A DNA stretch of 64,000 bases from Unio delphinus (taxonomy: Eukaryota; Mollusca; Bivalvia; Unionida; Unionidae): the NCBI GenBank assembly GCA_029339505.1, contig JAQISU010000134.1, positions 1,724,001 through 1,788,000 of the forward strand. The letters are read 5' to 3'. Position 1 is the stretch's first letter. Every line of letters begins with the position of its first letter. This document shows, one piece after another, positions 12,096 through 26,323 of this stretch. A program made the position numbers and the translations under genes. The notes under the pieces were generated by a model. It searched no databases. It saw nothing but the letters and a program-made list of their open reading frames with translations, and was not told the DNA's origin.

Positions 12096-13027
12096 AATAC
12101 TTGACAAGATTAAAAAGAGGTTAAACATGCACTGTGGAAAAGAGCTGGGGATTGTGTGGTTATATTTGTGCAATATTTCACCCCTAAATAGCTTAGTGTA
12201 TAAAATCGAAATTACTCTCCTTTAAATTTAATCTTTTATTTCAAACATAGTAGGCGGTTAAAATTATACGTGTGGGTATGCGGTATGGGAAATGATATTA
12301 ACGGTCCAGTCATTGTGTCATCACTTTTCTCCCACTTCATATTGTACGCAAATGTCAAATATGATGAGCTAGCTTGGGCTTAATATGTCAAACAATTTTA
12401 TTCAGAACAAAGTTGGTTCTCAGCTTTGCTGTGTATATTTTACACTGCGCGATGTCTAAACACTTCCTCTGTGAATGCTCGATTAATATAAACATCTGTC
12501 GGCAAATCTTTCCCAAAGACCGATTCGGCCTGGGAAAACAAACCTAATCAGTTATTTTTGGGTTCGAACCTTAAGGTACCGATTTGAGACTCGAATCCTT
12601 AAAAAGACGCGGCTACTGGTGTTTTCTGCTGATATCGAAATATAACATGTATGTGCACTTGAAACTGCTAATTAATGCAAATTGTTAGTTAAAACGTTCC
12701 AGTAATTAATAATTATTCCTTATATTAATACCTCAATAATCGTACCAATTTTCATCGAGTTTCAGAAAGCAGTTCTCGATTTATTTCTTCACACACACAC
12801 ATATACACACAGATAAGCGATGATTTAGCTCTAACAATAGTCTAAACAATCCTGCCTGGGTTCTAACCTTCAGTTACAGGTTGGCGATAAATATGCCTTA
12901 TCATACGCAGATGCTGATGCTTGGTCTCAATCTCGAATTTAATAAGTTTTTGGTGAACCTGTTCCAGTAGTTAAATAGATTTTTCCTGATATTATCCTTA
13001 ATAATTATATGCACTTTTTTTTAAATG

Positions 13028-13032
<5 letters not shown>
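12096..13032. other. No gene recognised
   Basis: Unique AT-rich sequence; no coding, RNA or long repeat signal that I can support. Confidence 0.5.
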
Positions 13033-13100
<68 letters not shown>

Positions 13101-13137
13101 GACAGACAGAGACAGAGACAGAGAGAGAGAGAGAGTG
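13033..13137. repeat. (AG)n/(GACA)n microsatellite
   Basis: GA repeat to about 13084, then GACA/GACAGA units, then GA again. Confidence 0.95.
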
Positions 13138-14150
13138 TGAGTGATGACGTATCTCCTTTTATAGCAGTTTGGGTAAGCATGCCTGAATTTAAAGGCCGAA
13201 TGCTACTATTTATCACAACTGTTACCATTCTCATAATCTAATTAAAAGTTTGGACGAAGGGTAATGATTTGTTAAAATGCTATCTGACATATTGTTCTTT
13301 GAAATAATCATGATGTTGGCATTAAACGACGTTCAAATATTCAGTTTAGAATTTTGAGGTGTCACCCCCTTAAGTCAACCAACTAAGTGGCTCGTAATCC
13401 GGCCATTTTCCGGAGTGCTCCAAAAGTATGTGATGCGATACATTTGATAAATTCCGTTAGTGCCTAATCTAAATAGCAACACCAGACGCATGTGGAACAC
13501 ATAACGTGTTCGAGAACGAATGAAGAGAGGCAGGCAACTTTTCTTTAGCGTATCTGAGAAGAAAAAGCGTACATTAGATAAAAATTAAACTCTTTTGAAT
13601 AGTGGTGATCAGCTGGCACGCTGCAATATACATTGAAGGGTGAACTTGGCTGAAAACAATCCGACATAAATATCTTATATTTACAACTGTGACATAAAAT
13701 TTCTTGTGTTAGCTTTCACATGAAATCAGTTGACGCACGGATGTTGCCGATCAAAATTGGACTAATTCGTACACATGGAAAATTACGGGAAATTTCAGAG
13801 GAGACATTAAATCGCTCATATGTAATGAAACATCCACGTTGTCTACTTTTAATAAAACCAAAGGATGTTTAGGACCAATATTTTTTTTTTTTTCAAGATT
13901 CGGTATTATTCAGATGTTTTGGCATATACGACCTTTCACGTAATGGAGGCATTGGGGCTTTAAGACTTTCAGATGCTATCTGAAAAACTAATCGAATTTG
14001 TATACGAATTTATTTTTCGTCAACGAACATTGAAATAATTGGTCTATAGGTTTGCATTCTAACATACCCACACCAAGGCAGATATAGAGTTGTATTAAGA
14101 CCCTCATTCAGTCGCGATACTACTAACAGCTTATGTACCTGCTTTCCTCA

Positions 14151-14151
<1 letters not shown>
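13138..14151. other. No gene recognised
   Basis: A GTTGGCATTAAACGACGTTC phrase at about 13315-13335 resembles the tail of molluscan SINEs but I cannot define an element. Otherwise there is no supported feature. Confidence 0.45.
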
Positions 14152-14181
<30 letters not shown>

Positions 14182-14211
14182 CATACATACATACATACAT
14201 ACATACATACA

Positions 14212-14241
<30 letters not shown>
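14152..14241. repeat. (CATA)n microsatellite
   Basis: About 22 tetranucleotide units immediately left of a SINE B head. Confidence 0.97.
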
Positions 14242-14245
<4 letters not shown>

Positions 14246-14246
14246 C

Positions 14247-14530
14247 ACGATCCGGTGGTTAGAGCGTCCGCCTCGGATGTGGAAAGTAGTGGGTTCGATC
14301 CCCGGTCGGATGATACGAAATACTTTTAAAAATGGGATATTAACTGCCTAGCTTGGCGCTTAGCAATAAGAAGTTAGTGTTAAGACTGGTCAGCCTGGTG
14401 TCAGGATAATGTGACTGGGTGTGACATCATGCTACATGTATGAGGCATCATACATCACTATAAACTGCCACACTGCAAACATCGTAACGATATGGCTGAA
14501 AAATTGTTAAAGCTTCATTAACAATCCAAA
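14247..14530 (+). mobile_element. SINE family B
   Basis: A tRNA-derived head carries an A box (GGTGGTTAGAGCGTCCG) and B box (GGGTTCGATCCCC). The body matches the copy at 21512: TTAGTGTTAAGACTGGTCAG, GTGTCAGGATAATGTGACTG and an AACTGCC(A/T)CACTGCA segment. It ends near an (AC)n array at 14535-14580. Pol III transcription is expected for the family. Confidence 0.85.
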
Positions 14531-14531
14531 T

Positions 14532-14534
<3 letters not shown>

Positions 14535-14580
<46 letters not shown>
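14535..14580. repeat. (AC)n microsatellite
   Basis: About 23 CA units directly behind the SINE B tail. Confidence 0.95.
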
Positions 14581-14582
<2 letters not shown>

Positions 14583-16754
14583 TATATCTGTCTCTATTCC
14601 TCTGTCATTTTCTCCCCTGCTGGCATCATTAGCTATGGTGGTATTAACGAGTACAAGTGTTGGTGAGGAAAATAGACTGTATGACCAGTGTCCACTAATG
14701 ACTAATGCAGACCTTGGGCAATGCATGTTTTTATATATATCTCGCTATCAGGCCGCACGTGCCGATTCAAACCTCTTTGCCAGAATTGCAAACGTTCATT
14801 GAGTAAAATCAGCAATGTTTCCACATGATGGATCGCTTGTTGTTGTTGATGTTGTTGATATTCCAGGTGATTTATCAATTACTACCCTTCCAGACAAGTC
14901 TAGTGGATACTCAACTCTGATCCATTTTGGAATTGTATATATGAAAGTCGGTTCAGATTTTGAGATAATATTGGCAGTATCTGCACGAGTGATCAGCGAC
15001 GGAAATGTACGATTCGATTTGTCCTTTTGTGACCGAAATGTACGATTCGATTTGTCCTTTTGTTCAGGACTTTAAATTCAATAACTTGTCTTGGAGCTTC
15101 AGAACTGGGCCAATCTCTTTTACTATTAGAAACAAGAGTATATTAATATTGCAAACTCCTGGTCTGAAAGACGTGACCTATTAATTTTGACTCAATATAA
15201 TACATATGTGTAATGCACAGAGACCCGCCAGGAAAATTTTACGTTTAAAAAATGGACGTCAACCCGATCAAACCCAGAGAACGGAATTAACTTATGTAAA
15301 TGCCACATTACTGTTTGGTTCATCCAATCCAAACATAGTTCTCATTATTAATTAGATTGTAGATATAGACGTAAAGAATAAATTTACGGTTTACGGAGTG
15401 GGCTGGGGGTTGTGTGTACAACAAACAAGTAACAAACTAGAATTATTTCGTTATTTTGGCGTAGTGACCTTACGAATCAGTATTTTAAATAATACGGCCG
15501 CTATGGTTCAGTTTGCTAGATGGTTAACATGCGAGGCTCACGACCAGAATGGTACAGATTTGAGTTATAACAAACTAGCCTGAACAATAAATAAATAAAT
15601 TGACAGTCATACGTATAAAATATACCATTAAACTGTGTAAATAATTGATATTCAACATGGCATCACGACAGAGAAAATATTTCAACGCCATTGACGTCTC
15701 ATCCCAGGAAAAACCTAAATAATCCAAGCTAGGTGTCGTGTGTTAAAATCCAAAACTCATTTCGGGCGTTAATCATTGGCCCGGTTGTATCTGGGACAAC
15801 AAATGTTGTTGAATCTAATCATGAGATTATTTTTTGTTACCTTAAAAATTACGTGTCTATTCAGAACATCTCGCAGCGGCACAAACTAGTGTCAGCGCAA
15901 TTTCAAAGCTGTATTCAATGAACTTGGAGATAAAACGATTAGTTTGATTTGAGGTCGAAATGGTGTTGGTCGAAATGTTGTTAGAGACCCAAACACTTTT
16001 TGCTGATTTTCAGGCAGTAGACCTACAATGTAAATGTTTTCCATTATATATTCTGTCTGCTGACAGGTTTTGCCTTGCACAAAAATCTGTACGTTTTCGA
16101 ATGGTAAAGTCATTTGCTTCGCACGTTTTCGCGCAAGCAAAGAGTATATAAGGAGTGTTGGCATAAGAGGCGCTCTACAGTTTCATGTTTTGCATAGGGT
16201 TATACAGTTTATTAAAAACAAATGTGTATCTTAGGTTTGTTCAAAGAACTTATAATTTTGTATATCTTTGCGTATGATTGATGTTTTTAATATGGGTTAT
16301 AGAGTATTGTATACAACCTGTGCTTTCTTCAGATATGCACCTATTTAAAAAAAATCTGCTTGGTTATTTTCAGCACAAGGGAACAGTAATTATATTTAGC
16401 TACATGCTTAGATTATATACATTTTCCACAAGTACAATATTTAAAAAAATTTCAGCCATCGTGCATGAAAGTAACAGTGGTATACGGACATTGTGAATGT
16501 TGTAAGTGTAATACTTCACCACTCTCTCGGAAGTTGATGATATCTGTAGAGCGCTTTCAATATGAAACGGATTTTACAATTCTGTATGCGCCTACAAACG
16601 TTGTTGATGATGTCGCCGTTTACTTTTCCAAAGAGTTATTATTTGGCTACATTGTTTACACTAACCGAATTTGTACGGTAAAATCGTTCACGCTATGGTT
16701 AAATTTATTTTTTACAGCCCACATTTTACCCACAACCCACACAATAGTGTGTGA
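14581..16754. other. No gene recognised
   Basis: Contains a short tandem duplication at 15001-15062 (the GAAATGTACGATTCGATTTG phrase twice, period 33). Open frames here are short and lack motifs. Confidence 0.45.
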
Positions 16755-17085
16755 TATATTGGTAAATATTAGCGAAATCATGGGGTAAATATTAGCAAAA
16801 TCATGGGGTAAATATTAGCAAAATCATGGGGGTAAATATTATCAAAATCATGGGGTAAATATTAGCAAAACCATGGGGGTAAATATTAGCAAAATCATGG
16901 GGGTAAATATTATCAAAATCATGGGGTAAATATTAGCAAAATCATGGAGTAAATATTAGCAAAATCATGGGGGTAAATATTGTAAAAATCATGGGGTAAA
17001 TATTAGCGAAATCATGGGGTAAATATTAGAGAAATCATGGGGTAAATATGAGCAAAATCATGGGGTAAATATTTGCGAAATTATT
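16755..17085. repeat. 23/24-bp minisatellite, ~14 copies
   Basis: Unit contains ATCATGGGGTAAATATTAGC; a run of four or five Gs makes the period 23 or 24 bp. The array ends beside a conspicuous GGTATATAAGGCG, a TATA-box-like string, at about 17086-17098, but I see no gene behind it. Confidence 0.92.
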
Positions 17086-18320
17086 GGGTATATAAGGCGT
17101 TATACCAGTATTCAAGTGCTACCTCTCTGATCTCACTGTCTGTGGGCAATCGATGTAGCTAGCATCACGTGTTGATGATGTATATATAGTCATCGATGCA
17201 GAGAATTTCCTCAACCTCAGTGCACTAAATACAGTTGTATTTTGATTTGACAAAGCTTTCAGTGCAAAACCTTTCTAACTGCGGATGAGTATTTAATACT
17301 GTGATTGCCCATATCAAGGGGATTCCAAGGTAGTGTCCTTTGTATTTGTCAGTCCATTTCTCTCTCTTTCTTTTTCTTATTTCCAAGCTAATAATTTAAA
17401 TGTAAGTTAACTTAATTTAAATGTAGCGTATAGCGTATATAAAAAAATCCAGAGTTTGGATAAAGGATCACGTGTTTAGGTCTATACATTAAAAATACCG
17501 TTAACTACACTTTTATGTTATATTATATTATATTATATTATATTATATTATATTATATTATATTATATTATATTATATTATATTATGTTATATTAGTCAC
17601 AATAAAGACTAGACTTGGTTGTGAATTCATTTGTGTGACATTTTAAGTTGTCAAGATTTACATAGAGTCATCAATGTGAAATCTCCAGAAAGAAAAACAA
17701 TAACAAGATAAACAGAAGAAATACAGTTTTGAATGAATTGTCCGGTTGTTAATGAATACTCGGGATAACTTTCATCTCTTTGGCATAGTACCTCATCCGT
17801 CGTGCGTTGTCCGTTAACATTTGCTTTATAACATTTTCTTCTTACAAACCACATGAATAATTTGTATGCGATTTGACTAATTTGTACGTGATCAGACTCG
17901 AGGCTTTCTGGCATTGATGCGTATGAAGTTTGTTAATTGTCATCGAATATGGCCGTTATTACAAAAAAAAAAACATACAGTTCAACTCGAAAACTGATAA
18001 ACAAAACCGAAGCTACTCTGACAGAAAGCACCCTAACATGAAAGATTTTTTTTAATAAATATACCAATCAGTTGTCATATATGGCCACATTTACTACAAA
18101 CAGAAAAACCTTTAAACGACTTCTTACTTACCGCTCCAAAGACTTTGGCAGAACACATTTTAGATGCCTTTCATTTTAAATAAATTATGCCATTTAATAT
18201 GGCTACATTAAAAAAGAAACAAAAAACATTTAAGCAACTTATTTGCACATACTGTACATGGCTAAGCAGAATTTAACCAAATGTTAAAGAAAACATTTCG
18301 ACAGTGAGGGATGTCATCAG
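17086..18320. repeat. (TATTA)n microsatellite in otherwise gene-free DNA
   Basis: The pentanucleotide array occupies 17513-17595. The rest of this interval shows no coding region; the 87-codon minus frame at 17651-17914 has no recognisable motif. Confidence 0.7.
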
Positions 18321-18385
<65 letters not shown>

Positions 18386-18900
18386 TATAATAAGGACTTT
18401 GCATAGCGCCTATTCTTTAGAAGCTCTAAGCGCTTTACAGCATATATAATGATATGACTACATTACTTAAAACAAAAAACAAAATCATGAAATTGGAAAA
18501 CATAAAAAGATGCTGAAAACATATAAGGTACAAAACATTATTAGGTCTCTAAATTTGTTCCTGCAGTCGAAAAAGGTGAGTTTTAAAAGCATTGTTAAAA
18601 GGGACCACTGTGTCTTTCTGTCTAATTTCAATGGGCAATTCGTCCCACATCGCTGGGCCCTGGTATTCAAAAGAACGTTGTCCATATGACTTCGTTTTCA
18701 TAATAGGAACAATGAGTATACGATTGTGAGAGGAGGAGCGTAAGTATCTTGCTGGTGTATACACATGGGTGAGGCCGGATAGGTATGTTGGACTAGAGTC
18801 GGTCAGTGAAACGTAGCACAGAGAACAAATTGTGAACTTTCTGAAGTTTCTGGAGATAAAACTGCTATGACTAAATAACTCTTTAACCATTTAGACAAAT
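18321..18900 (-). mobile_element. CR1-like LINE, 3' end only
   Basis: The (TAA)n array at 18321-18385 is the 3' tail of a minus-strand element. Reading right to left on the minus strand gives TPARYLRSSSHNRILIVP and GQRSFEYQGPAMWDELPIEI, the conserved end of CR1-like ORF2. The same end is found in the copies at 25440 and 41270. It is 5'-truncated, as is usual for this class. Confidence 0.85.
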
Positions 18901-19847
<947 letters not shown>

Positions 19848-19924
19848 CCGTCTATATGTCTATCTAATGGCCAGTAACCTGATTTACGATCTACTCAGAC
19901 ACAATCAGACCTCGGGGAGGGGGA

Positions 19925-20120
19925 GGGGGGCACCATGCTTGATTTTATTTTCTTTGGCTGGCATACCAGATTAGAAAAGCATCACATCCGGTGTTATCTG
20001 GTGCTTAGATGATCTTGATTAGATTATCAGTCTCTCATAGACAATCCATTCCAACCAGGCATAATTCACGTTTTTCTAATGTTTTTGTGTGCAACGTATG
20101 TGATCATATCTTATCTCCGT
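19925..20120 (+). repeat. Dispersed repeat, copy 1 (inverted partner at 59600-59800)
   Basis: Strings such as GGCTGGCATACCAGATTAG, CATCACATCCGGTGTTATCT and GACAATCCATTCCAACCAG occur here. Their reverse complements, nearly unchanged, occur at 59640-59790. Similarity runs for about 160-190 bp and stays high. The right edge carries a tandem duplication: a ~50-bp unit with AACAATACTCGTACATAC occurs twice, at 20112-20215. No coding capacity; a MITE or SINE-like element is possible. Confidence 0.85.
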
Positions 20121-20215
20121 AAGCAGTGTTGATAACAATACTCGTACATACAAATGTTTGATTGTAAGCAGTGTTGATAACAATACTCGTACATACAAAT
20201 GTTTGATTTCGGTCT

Positions 20216-20849
20216 TGGAATGGATAAATGATGACTTGCCATGAAGGTGGAGGAGCCATGTGAAAAAGGGTAGTGTGGTGTGGGGACGAAACAAGGGATT
20301 GGGGGTAGGAATGAACGGCGTTGGGGGAGGGGGGGGGGGACATATAAGTCGCAATGTAAGAAACTGTTGATGGCATCCGTACCCTTGCTTTGGATCTTTA
20401 AGTCGTCCATCCCCAAAGTACAGTTCTGTATCCCGGCGATGCTGATGCACCTGTCTTAATGGCGCAATTGAACAAAACCCGGGTTTATTCGAGGACTATT
20501 ATAACTAGGTCAAGTTTTGTAAGCAAATTAAAATGCAAATTGACCACATTCTTTAGAATTCTATATGTCGGTGTTAACAACACAGTTTCAAGTATCATCT
20601 CAAATTTCTTCCACAGTCTAATGATTTAAATAAAATTCCTCTGGTGTTACTTTTGAACTTGGACGAAAATAATATTTATAATTTTTTTTTTAAAATCCGT
20701 TATAATATCCGCCCCTCTTTTGAAGTTGATGTTGTTTTGTCTATCAGTAAACTTCGAGGAATTCCTCATCTCGGTTTTCATGAATGAAATGACTTCTAGT
20801 TTTACGTTTTTAAAGCTATTGATTTTTTTCACATCCTTTATGCTATATC
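20216..20849. other. No gene recognised
   Basis: Contains a G-rich run near 20320-20340. No supported gene. Confidence 0.45.
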
Positions 20850-21895
20850 TACCTTGTAATTAACAAAACCTTCCTGTCCATTCTACTATATCTACCCTGG
20901 TCGAAAATTCTTATCCTTTCTTCCATATTTACCTTGTAGAAAATTCCCATCCTTTCTACTAAATTTTCCTTGTATAAAATTTCCATCCTTTTTATTATAT
21001 CTACCTTGTATAAAATTCCCATCATTTCTACTTTATCTACCTTGTACAAAATTCCCATCATTTCTACTTTATCTACCTTGAACAAAATTCCCATCATTTC
21101 TACTTTATCTACCTTGTACAAAATTCCCATCATTTCTATTTTATCTACCTTGTACAAAATTCCCATCATTTCTACTTTATCTACCTTGTACAAAAATCCC
21201 ATCATTTCAACTTTATCTATCTTGTAGAATATTCCCATAATTTCTATTTTATCTACCTTGTACAAAATTCATATCATTTCTACTTTATCTACCTTGTAGA
21301 AAATTCCCATAATTTCTACTTTATCTACCTTGTAGAATATTCCCATCATTTCTACTTTATTTACCTTGTACCAAATTCCCATAATTTCTACTTTACCTTG
21401 TATAAAATTACCATCATTTCTACTTTATCTACCTTGTACAAAATTCCCATCATTTCTACTTTATCTACCTTGTACAAAATTCCCATTATTTCTACTATAT
21501 CTACCATACCGCTCTGGTAGCCTAGTGGTTAGAGCGTCCGCCGCGGGAGCGGAATGTCGTGGGTTCGATTCCCGGCCGAGTCATACCAAAGACTTACAAA
21601 ATGGCACTATCAGCTGCCTTGCTTAGCGCTCAGCATTAAGAGGTTAATGTTAGGACTGGTCGGACTGGTGTCAGGATAATGTGACTGGGTGAGACATCAC
21701 GCTACATGTCTGGGGCATGATGCCCCAGTACTATATACATCAGTATAAACTGCCTCACTGCAGACATCATAGCGATATAACTGAAAAATTGTTAAACTAC
21801 GTTAAAAATCCTAATCAAACAAACAAACTTTATCTACCTTGTAAAGCCAAATCACCCCCAACCCCAAAGTCTACTATATCTTTCTTTCAAATATT
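20850..21895. repeat. 36-bp minisatellite split by a SINE
   Basis: The unit contains TTTATCTACCTTGTACAAAA followed by TTCCCATCATTTCTAC. About 18 copies run to 21505, and one more piece resumes at about 21828-21840, after the SINE B insertion. On the minus strand the 36-bp period reads a 12-residue repeat (YKVDKVEMMGIL) over 138 codons. No flanking gene signals support real translation. Confidence 0.92.
21512..21827 (+). mobile_element. SINE family B inside the minisatellite
   Basis: The tRNA-like head has an A box (TAGCCTAGTGGTTAGAGCG) and B box (GGGTTCGATTCCC). The body matches the copies at 14247 and 30925 (minus). It ends in an (AAAC)n-like tail (CAAACAAACAAAC), after which the 36-bp minisatellite resumes. 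This is the best-preserved copy in the window. Confidence 0.9.
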
Positions 21896-22011
21896 TTAGA
21901 AATACATGTACGAGGATGTTGGAGCCTGTTTTTTGTTTTTAAATGCAAAGTTCTCGACTTAAGTTCAGTGTTCATTTTAATTACCCTTGTATACTGTAAT
22001 AGCAGTGTTAA

Positions 22012-22097
22012 TTGTTAGATACGGTATACTGTAATAACAGTGTTAATTGTTAGATACGGTATACTGTAATATCAGTGTTAATTGTTAGATACGGTAT
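22012..22097. repeat. 35-bp tandem repeat, 2.5-3 copies
   Basis: Unit contains GTGTTAATTGTTAGATACGG followed by TATACTGTAATA. Confidence 0.9.
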
Positions 22098-22304
22098 TGC
22101 AGCTGCATGTATTTAAAAGGTTCGGCACGATATTAAGGTCTGTCTTGATTGTACGGAATGGCACCGAGTGCTGTTAAATAATACTGTTGTTCAGGTATTA
22201 GTTTTATTGGTTGTATCTAAAACTTCCCACCACATCAATCAATTTGCACAAAACAAGCATTTAATATACTAGATACATATATCGCTGTTGATATCAAAAC
22301 AAGA

Positions 22305-22465
22305 TAGGCTATACTTAGCGGACAGTATAACTGGTGGAGGAAAAAACATTAAAAAAACAGGAAGAACCACCGACCCACGAGAAGCTACTGGCAAGCTTTC
22401 TCACGTACCCACGTTATAAAAGCCCGAAACTCGAACCCACGCAGACAGAGGTGAGATGGCAGTGA
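22305..22465 (-). mobile_element. SINE family A, minus-strand copy
   Basis: Reverse complement of the family-A body: GGTGGAGGAAAAAAC, GAAGAACCACCGACCCACGA, GAAGCTACTGGCAAGC, CTCGAACCCACGCAGACAGA (inverted B box), GGTGAGATGGCAGTGATCCG. The tRNA 5' end is lost. Confidence 0.85.
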
Positions 22466-22589
22466 TCCGGAAAAGTGTGTGCGGTTGGGGGAGGGGGGAT
22501 GTGAAATGGAAAGCAGTTACACACTTTACAGTAATGTATTTTGAAACTCGGCGAGTTTGTATACGTTGATGTCATCCACCTTTCTTGCA

Positions 22590-22668
22590 TGCCTGCCTGT
22601 CTGTCTGTCTGTCTGTCTGTCTAGATACATGTATGTATGTATGTGTGCGTGCGTGCGTGCGTGCGTGC

Positions 22669-22708
<40 letters not shown>
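22590..22708. repeat. Compound microsatellite (TGTC)n, (TGTA)n, (GTGC)n, (TG)n
   Basis: Four adjoining short-unit arrays. Confidence 0.95.
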
Positions 22709-22710
<2 letters not shown>

Positions 22711-23517
22711 CGGTACGTTAGCAGAGTAATTGCTATATAGTGCCTATTAAAAGTAAAGTAAAAATTATACAAATAACAAAGAAATTGCTCATGATTGTTT
22801 TTTTGAGATGGGAAGCATAATTGTGAATGACTTTTTGTTTGATATTTTATTCTTCAGGATACTGAATGTTGAAATGGCTGAATGGTAGAGACTAATTATG
22901 GGATTGTGATTACATTCTTGTTTATATATTTCCTGACTTTTAAATTAAAAAAATGAAACTTCTAGGGTTTTGTTGTCAGTCATTGTGGCTGAAATATTTT
23001 ACCACCGTGTTACTTATTGTGTACTAAACTATCCAGTAACAACGCTTTACCTGACAGTATTAGATTTCTCTGGGAACTGTGGGCTGCTCTTTATTCGCAT
23101 TATGTAATTTGTATAATCTGTTCTATTTAGCCGCTTTATAAGTCTGATCAGATTTCTTAGATAGCTTTACATAGTTGAAATTTACAGAAGCGTGGAAATA
23201 ACATGGTCATATTGTCTGATTAAGCTACTTACAAAAGATCGAGACTGGTTATCCAATAAACGTCATTGGGTTATTTTTTTATTTGCTTTAATGTATTTTT
23301 TGTAATGGTAGCCAATAAATTAAGTTGTCTGATAAAGAAATTGGAGACAAAACAGAAGATATCGTATGACTTACAATCAAAACATTTTCTGCAACTCACA
23401 CAAGACGTCAATGAAATTAGAGAGCATTTCTTTTCACTTAATATATTTGAACAAGGATTACGTGAAGTCATTTTTACAATAGTTTTATCGATCTGCTCAA
23501 AGCTAAAATTCGCTTCG
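22709..23517. other. No gene recognised
   Basis: The overlapping 94- and 103-codon frames near 23270-23570 oppose each other and lack motifs. Confidence 0.45.
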
Positions 23518-25125
23518 CTTTGTAGCGTTTTTGTGGGGACTGTGTCTCTACACAAGATAGGCTTGAAGTCAATCTGATTAAATCAGATCTCCGCTGTATT
23601 ACAAGAGCTGACTGTACCATATGTTATGACGGTAATCGCTAATTTTATCAGCCAATCAGATTGTAACGGGGTTAGTCGGTATCAAGCGTTATTGGTACAA
23701 TATTGCACAAGCCACTGGTCAGACGTATTGCGCAACTTGAAAAAAAAACAAAAAACGACAACACCAGAAACCGCCTCCCGCTAATACTCGTTATCTAAGG
23801 AATGACCTCTACTGTGTGATTTGCCCGGTTATAGAATGGATATGGTAATTTGAGTCGGTATCTTGAACAAAGACAACACACGAGCCCCCGTAAAGATAAA
23901 ATAAGAATTTAATCAAAAATCAAGAGAATAAAAGACACAGTAAATTACGATTTCCTTTCCTTCTGAATACTCTTAGTTCAGAAGCACTTTAAAACCGAAG
24001 TTTAAAATAATAGATACATGAATTAAAATTCAAACACTAATAAAATAGACAAATTTAGCCGTTAATAGCTGATAGAAAATTTCATCACGAAATCGAGTGT
24101 TCATTAACATTGGACCGCTTGGTAAATTCACATGACCTGTTCGTCGACTGTCTTTTTTTCTGCTTGCGTCTCGACTTTAACTTGCCCTCTGGTTGAACGT
24201 GGGATTCTCACGACTCTGACTTCTAAATTCTTTTCCTCCTTTGGATCTCGATCTCCTCGCTATTTCTCTCTCTCTCTCTCTCTCTCTCCAAACAAACTAT
24301 TTTCCTTGTATTTTTGACGTCTTACAATCGTTCCTGGATTATCAATTTTCCCTGGAACCACGAATTTATGGACGTCTTTCCTTAAAGCACCGCCCGGAGT
24401 CTTTACTATGGTCGGAATTAATAATAATATCCTCTCTTCCAGAGGTCCTTCCCAGACTGAATAAAATTCATTGGTTCGGAGTATATATCCCCCTCAGGTT
24501 CAGGGATCAACCCAACCCTCATTCCACATTTGACCAATCGGAATAAACGCTATTCCTACTGACATTTGGAAAACTGCTTAACAATGTGCCAAAAATGCCG
24601 CCTGGGGTTGTAATAACACCCTGTCATTTGTCTCAAATCACTTTTGACAGCTTTACGTGTGAATTTCGCCCTTTCTAGCCTATCATACACCTAGTTCGTT
24701 TTTACTATAAACACACTACCAGTGTGACCTGAGTTAGGAAAACATTTCTCCGTGCAAACTCTACCTCAAGATAACAGTTAATTGTTGGCTAGACTAAGAA
24801 TTAATTAATGGATTTTACTGACGAAAAATTTGGCACTTGACACAGATTATTAGTGTATCTTCTCGTTTGGAGACTGAGCATTATGGAAGCTTTGTAGCGT
24901 ATTTGTGGGGATTGTTGTTTTTGTAGGGTTTAACGCCGTTTTCAGCAAAATATAGGCTTAAAGAGAATCTGATTAAATAAGATTTCCACTGCATGACATT
25001 AAGATCTGATTATAACCGCTTATGAGTTGTGTTCTGGCAACATATGACATAATCGCTAATTTTATCAGCCAATCAGATCAGTTGTGTATCTTCGCGTTTG
25101 GAGACTGAGCATTATGCAAGTTTAC
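23518..25125. mobile_element. Composite non-coding repeat with flanking direct repeats
   Basis: A ~1.15-kb core (about 23690-24845) is repeated at 31605-33355 in the same orientation. It is flanked by direct repeats at 23518-23680 and 24893-25085. These share TGTAGCG, AATCTGATTAAAT and CGCTAATTTTATCAGCCAAT. A further shared piece (CGTTTGGAGACTGAGCATTA) occurs at 24862 and 25096. The core has no reading frame of note. This could be a non-autonomous LTR-type element or a DNA-transposon derivative inside an older repeat; the sequence alone does not decide it. Confidence 0.7.
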
Positions 25126-25439
25126 GTCCATACACCAGGCTGAAAATAGGAATAATCTGATGATGGGAATCTAATCTTTCTGGCTACGAGTCCAATGCAT
25201 AAACCACTGAGACCTGAAATAACCAGAGACAAAGTAGTTCCACATAACGTTTTGTAGTAGTAAATCACGTGAAAAATTCTCCATTTGACTGGCTGACTTC
25301 TAGTAGTTCTTTTAGCGTGGTACCCTGGCCTCGAGTGATATATGTGTGCGAATTATCATGAGAGGACAGGGTACCAGGCTAGTAGTTCTTTTAAACAGTG
25401 ATTGCGGGAATTGCACCTGTTATAGCGGACACTATTTGC

Positions 25440-26259
25440 ACTAAGTCATATGACATCCAGATATAAAAATCTACCAACCCAATAGAAGTTGACGATACCA
25501 TCCAAGGTGTAAAGAGGTATATTTCTGATCCAGAATCAAACACAAAATTTGTTCTCTCTGCTACGTTTCACTGACGGACTCCAATCCAGTATGCCCATAC
25601 GACCTCACCCATGTGTAGACGCCAGGAAGATACTTACGCTTCTCTTTTGACAATCGTACACTTATTATTCCAAGGTGCCCCGAGTGGCCGAGTGGATTAA
25701 AGCACTCTCCGTTACGGATCACTGCCATCTTACCTCTGTCTGCGTGGGTTCGAGTCTCAGATTCGGCTAATGTAGTTATAAGAGAAAGCTTGCCAGTAGC
25801 TTCTTGTGGGTCGATGGTTCTTTTACGGGGTTTTACCGGGTTCTTCCTCCATCAATAATACTGGCCGCCATGTATAGCCTATTGTGTGCTGAAAAATGAC
25901 GTTAAACCCTAAAACAACAACAGCAACACTTATTATTCTCGCTATGAAAACGAAGTCTAATCGACAACGTTCTTTTGCTTACCAGGGCCCAGCAACATGC
26001 TATGAATTGCCCACTGAGCTGAGACACAAGACAAGTGATCTCATTCAAGGTGTTCATAAAATTCTCATATTTCGACTGCAATAACAAACTTAAAGACCTA
26101 ATAATGTTTTGTACCTTACATATTTTCTGAATGTTTTATGTTGTCTAATTTCATGGTATATGTTTTTGTAATCATATCATTATCTATTCTGTTTGTTTTG
26201 TATGTGTTAGGTGATGTCTTATGTAAATTGATTCTAAAGATTAAGTGCTATACAAAGTC

Positions 26260-26323
<64 letters not shown>

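Noticed and set aside
15500..15575. tRNA-like string (TAGATGGTTAACATGCGAGG)
   Set aside because: The cloverleaf cannot be completed and no B box is present.
20849..21265. 138-codon minus frame with 12-residue repeats
   Set aside because: The 36-bp minisatellite happens to be a multiple of three; no gene signals, and the array is split by a SINE without consequence.
25671..25770. Possible tRNA gene (A and B boxes)
   Set aside because: Recurs with the same body at 11440, 22305, 35113 and 50396, with target duplications; it is a tRNA-derived SINE. The same reasoning applies to the family-B heads.
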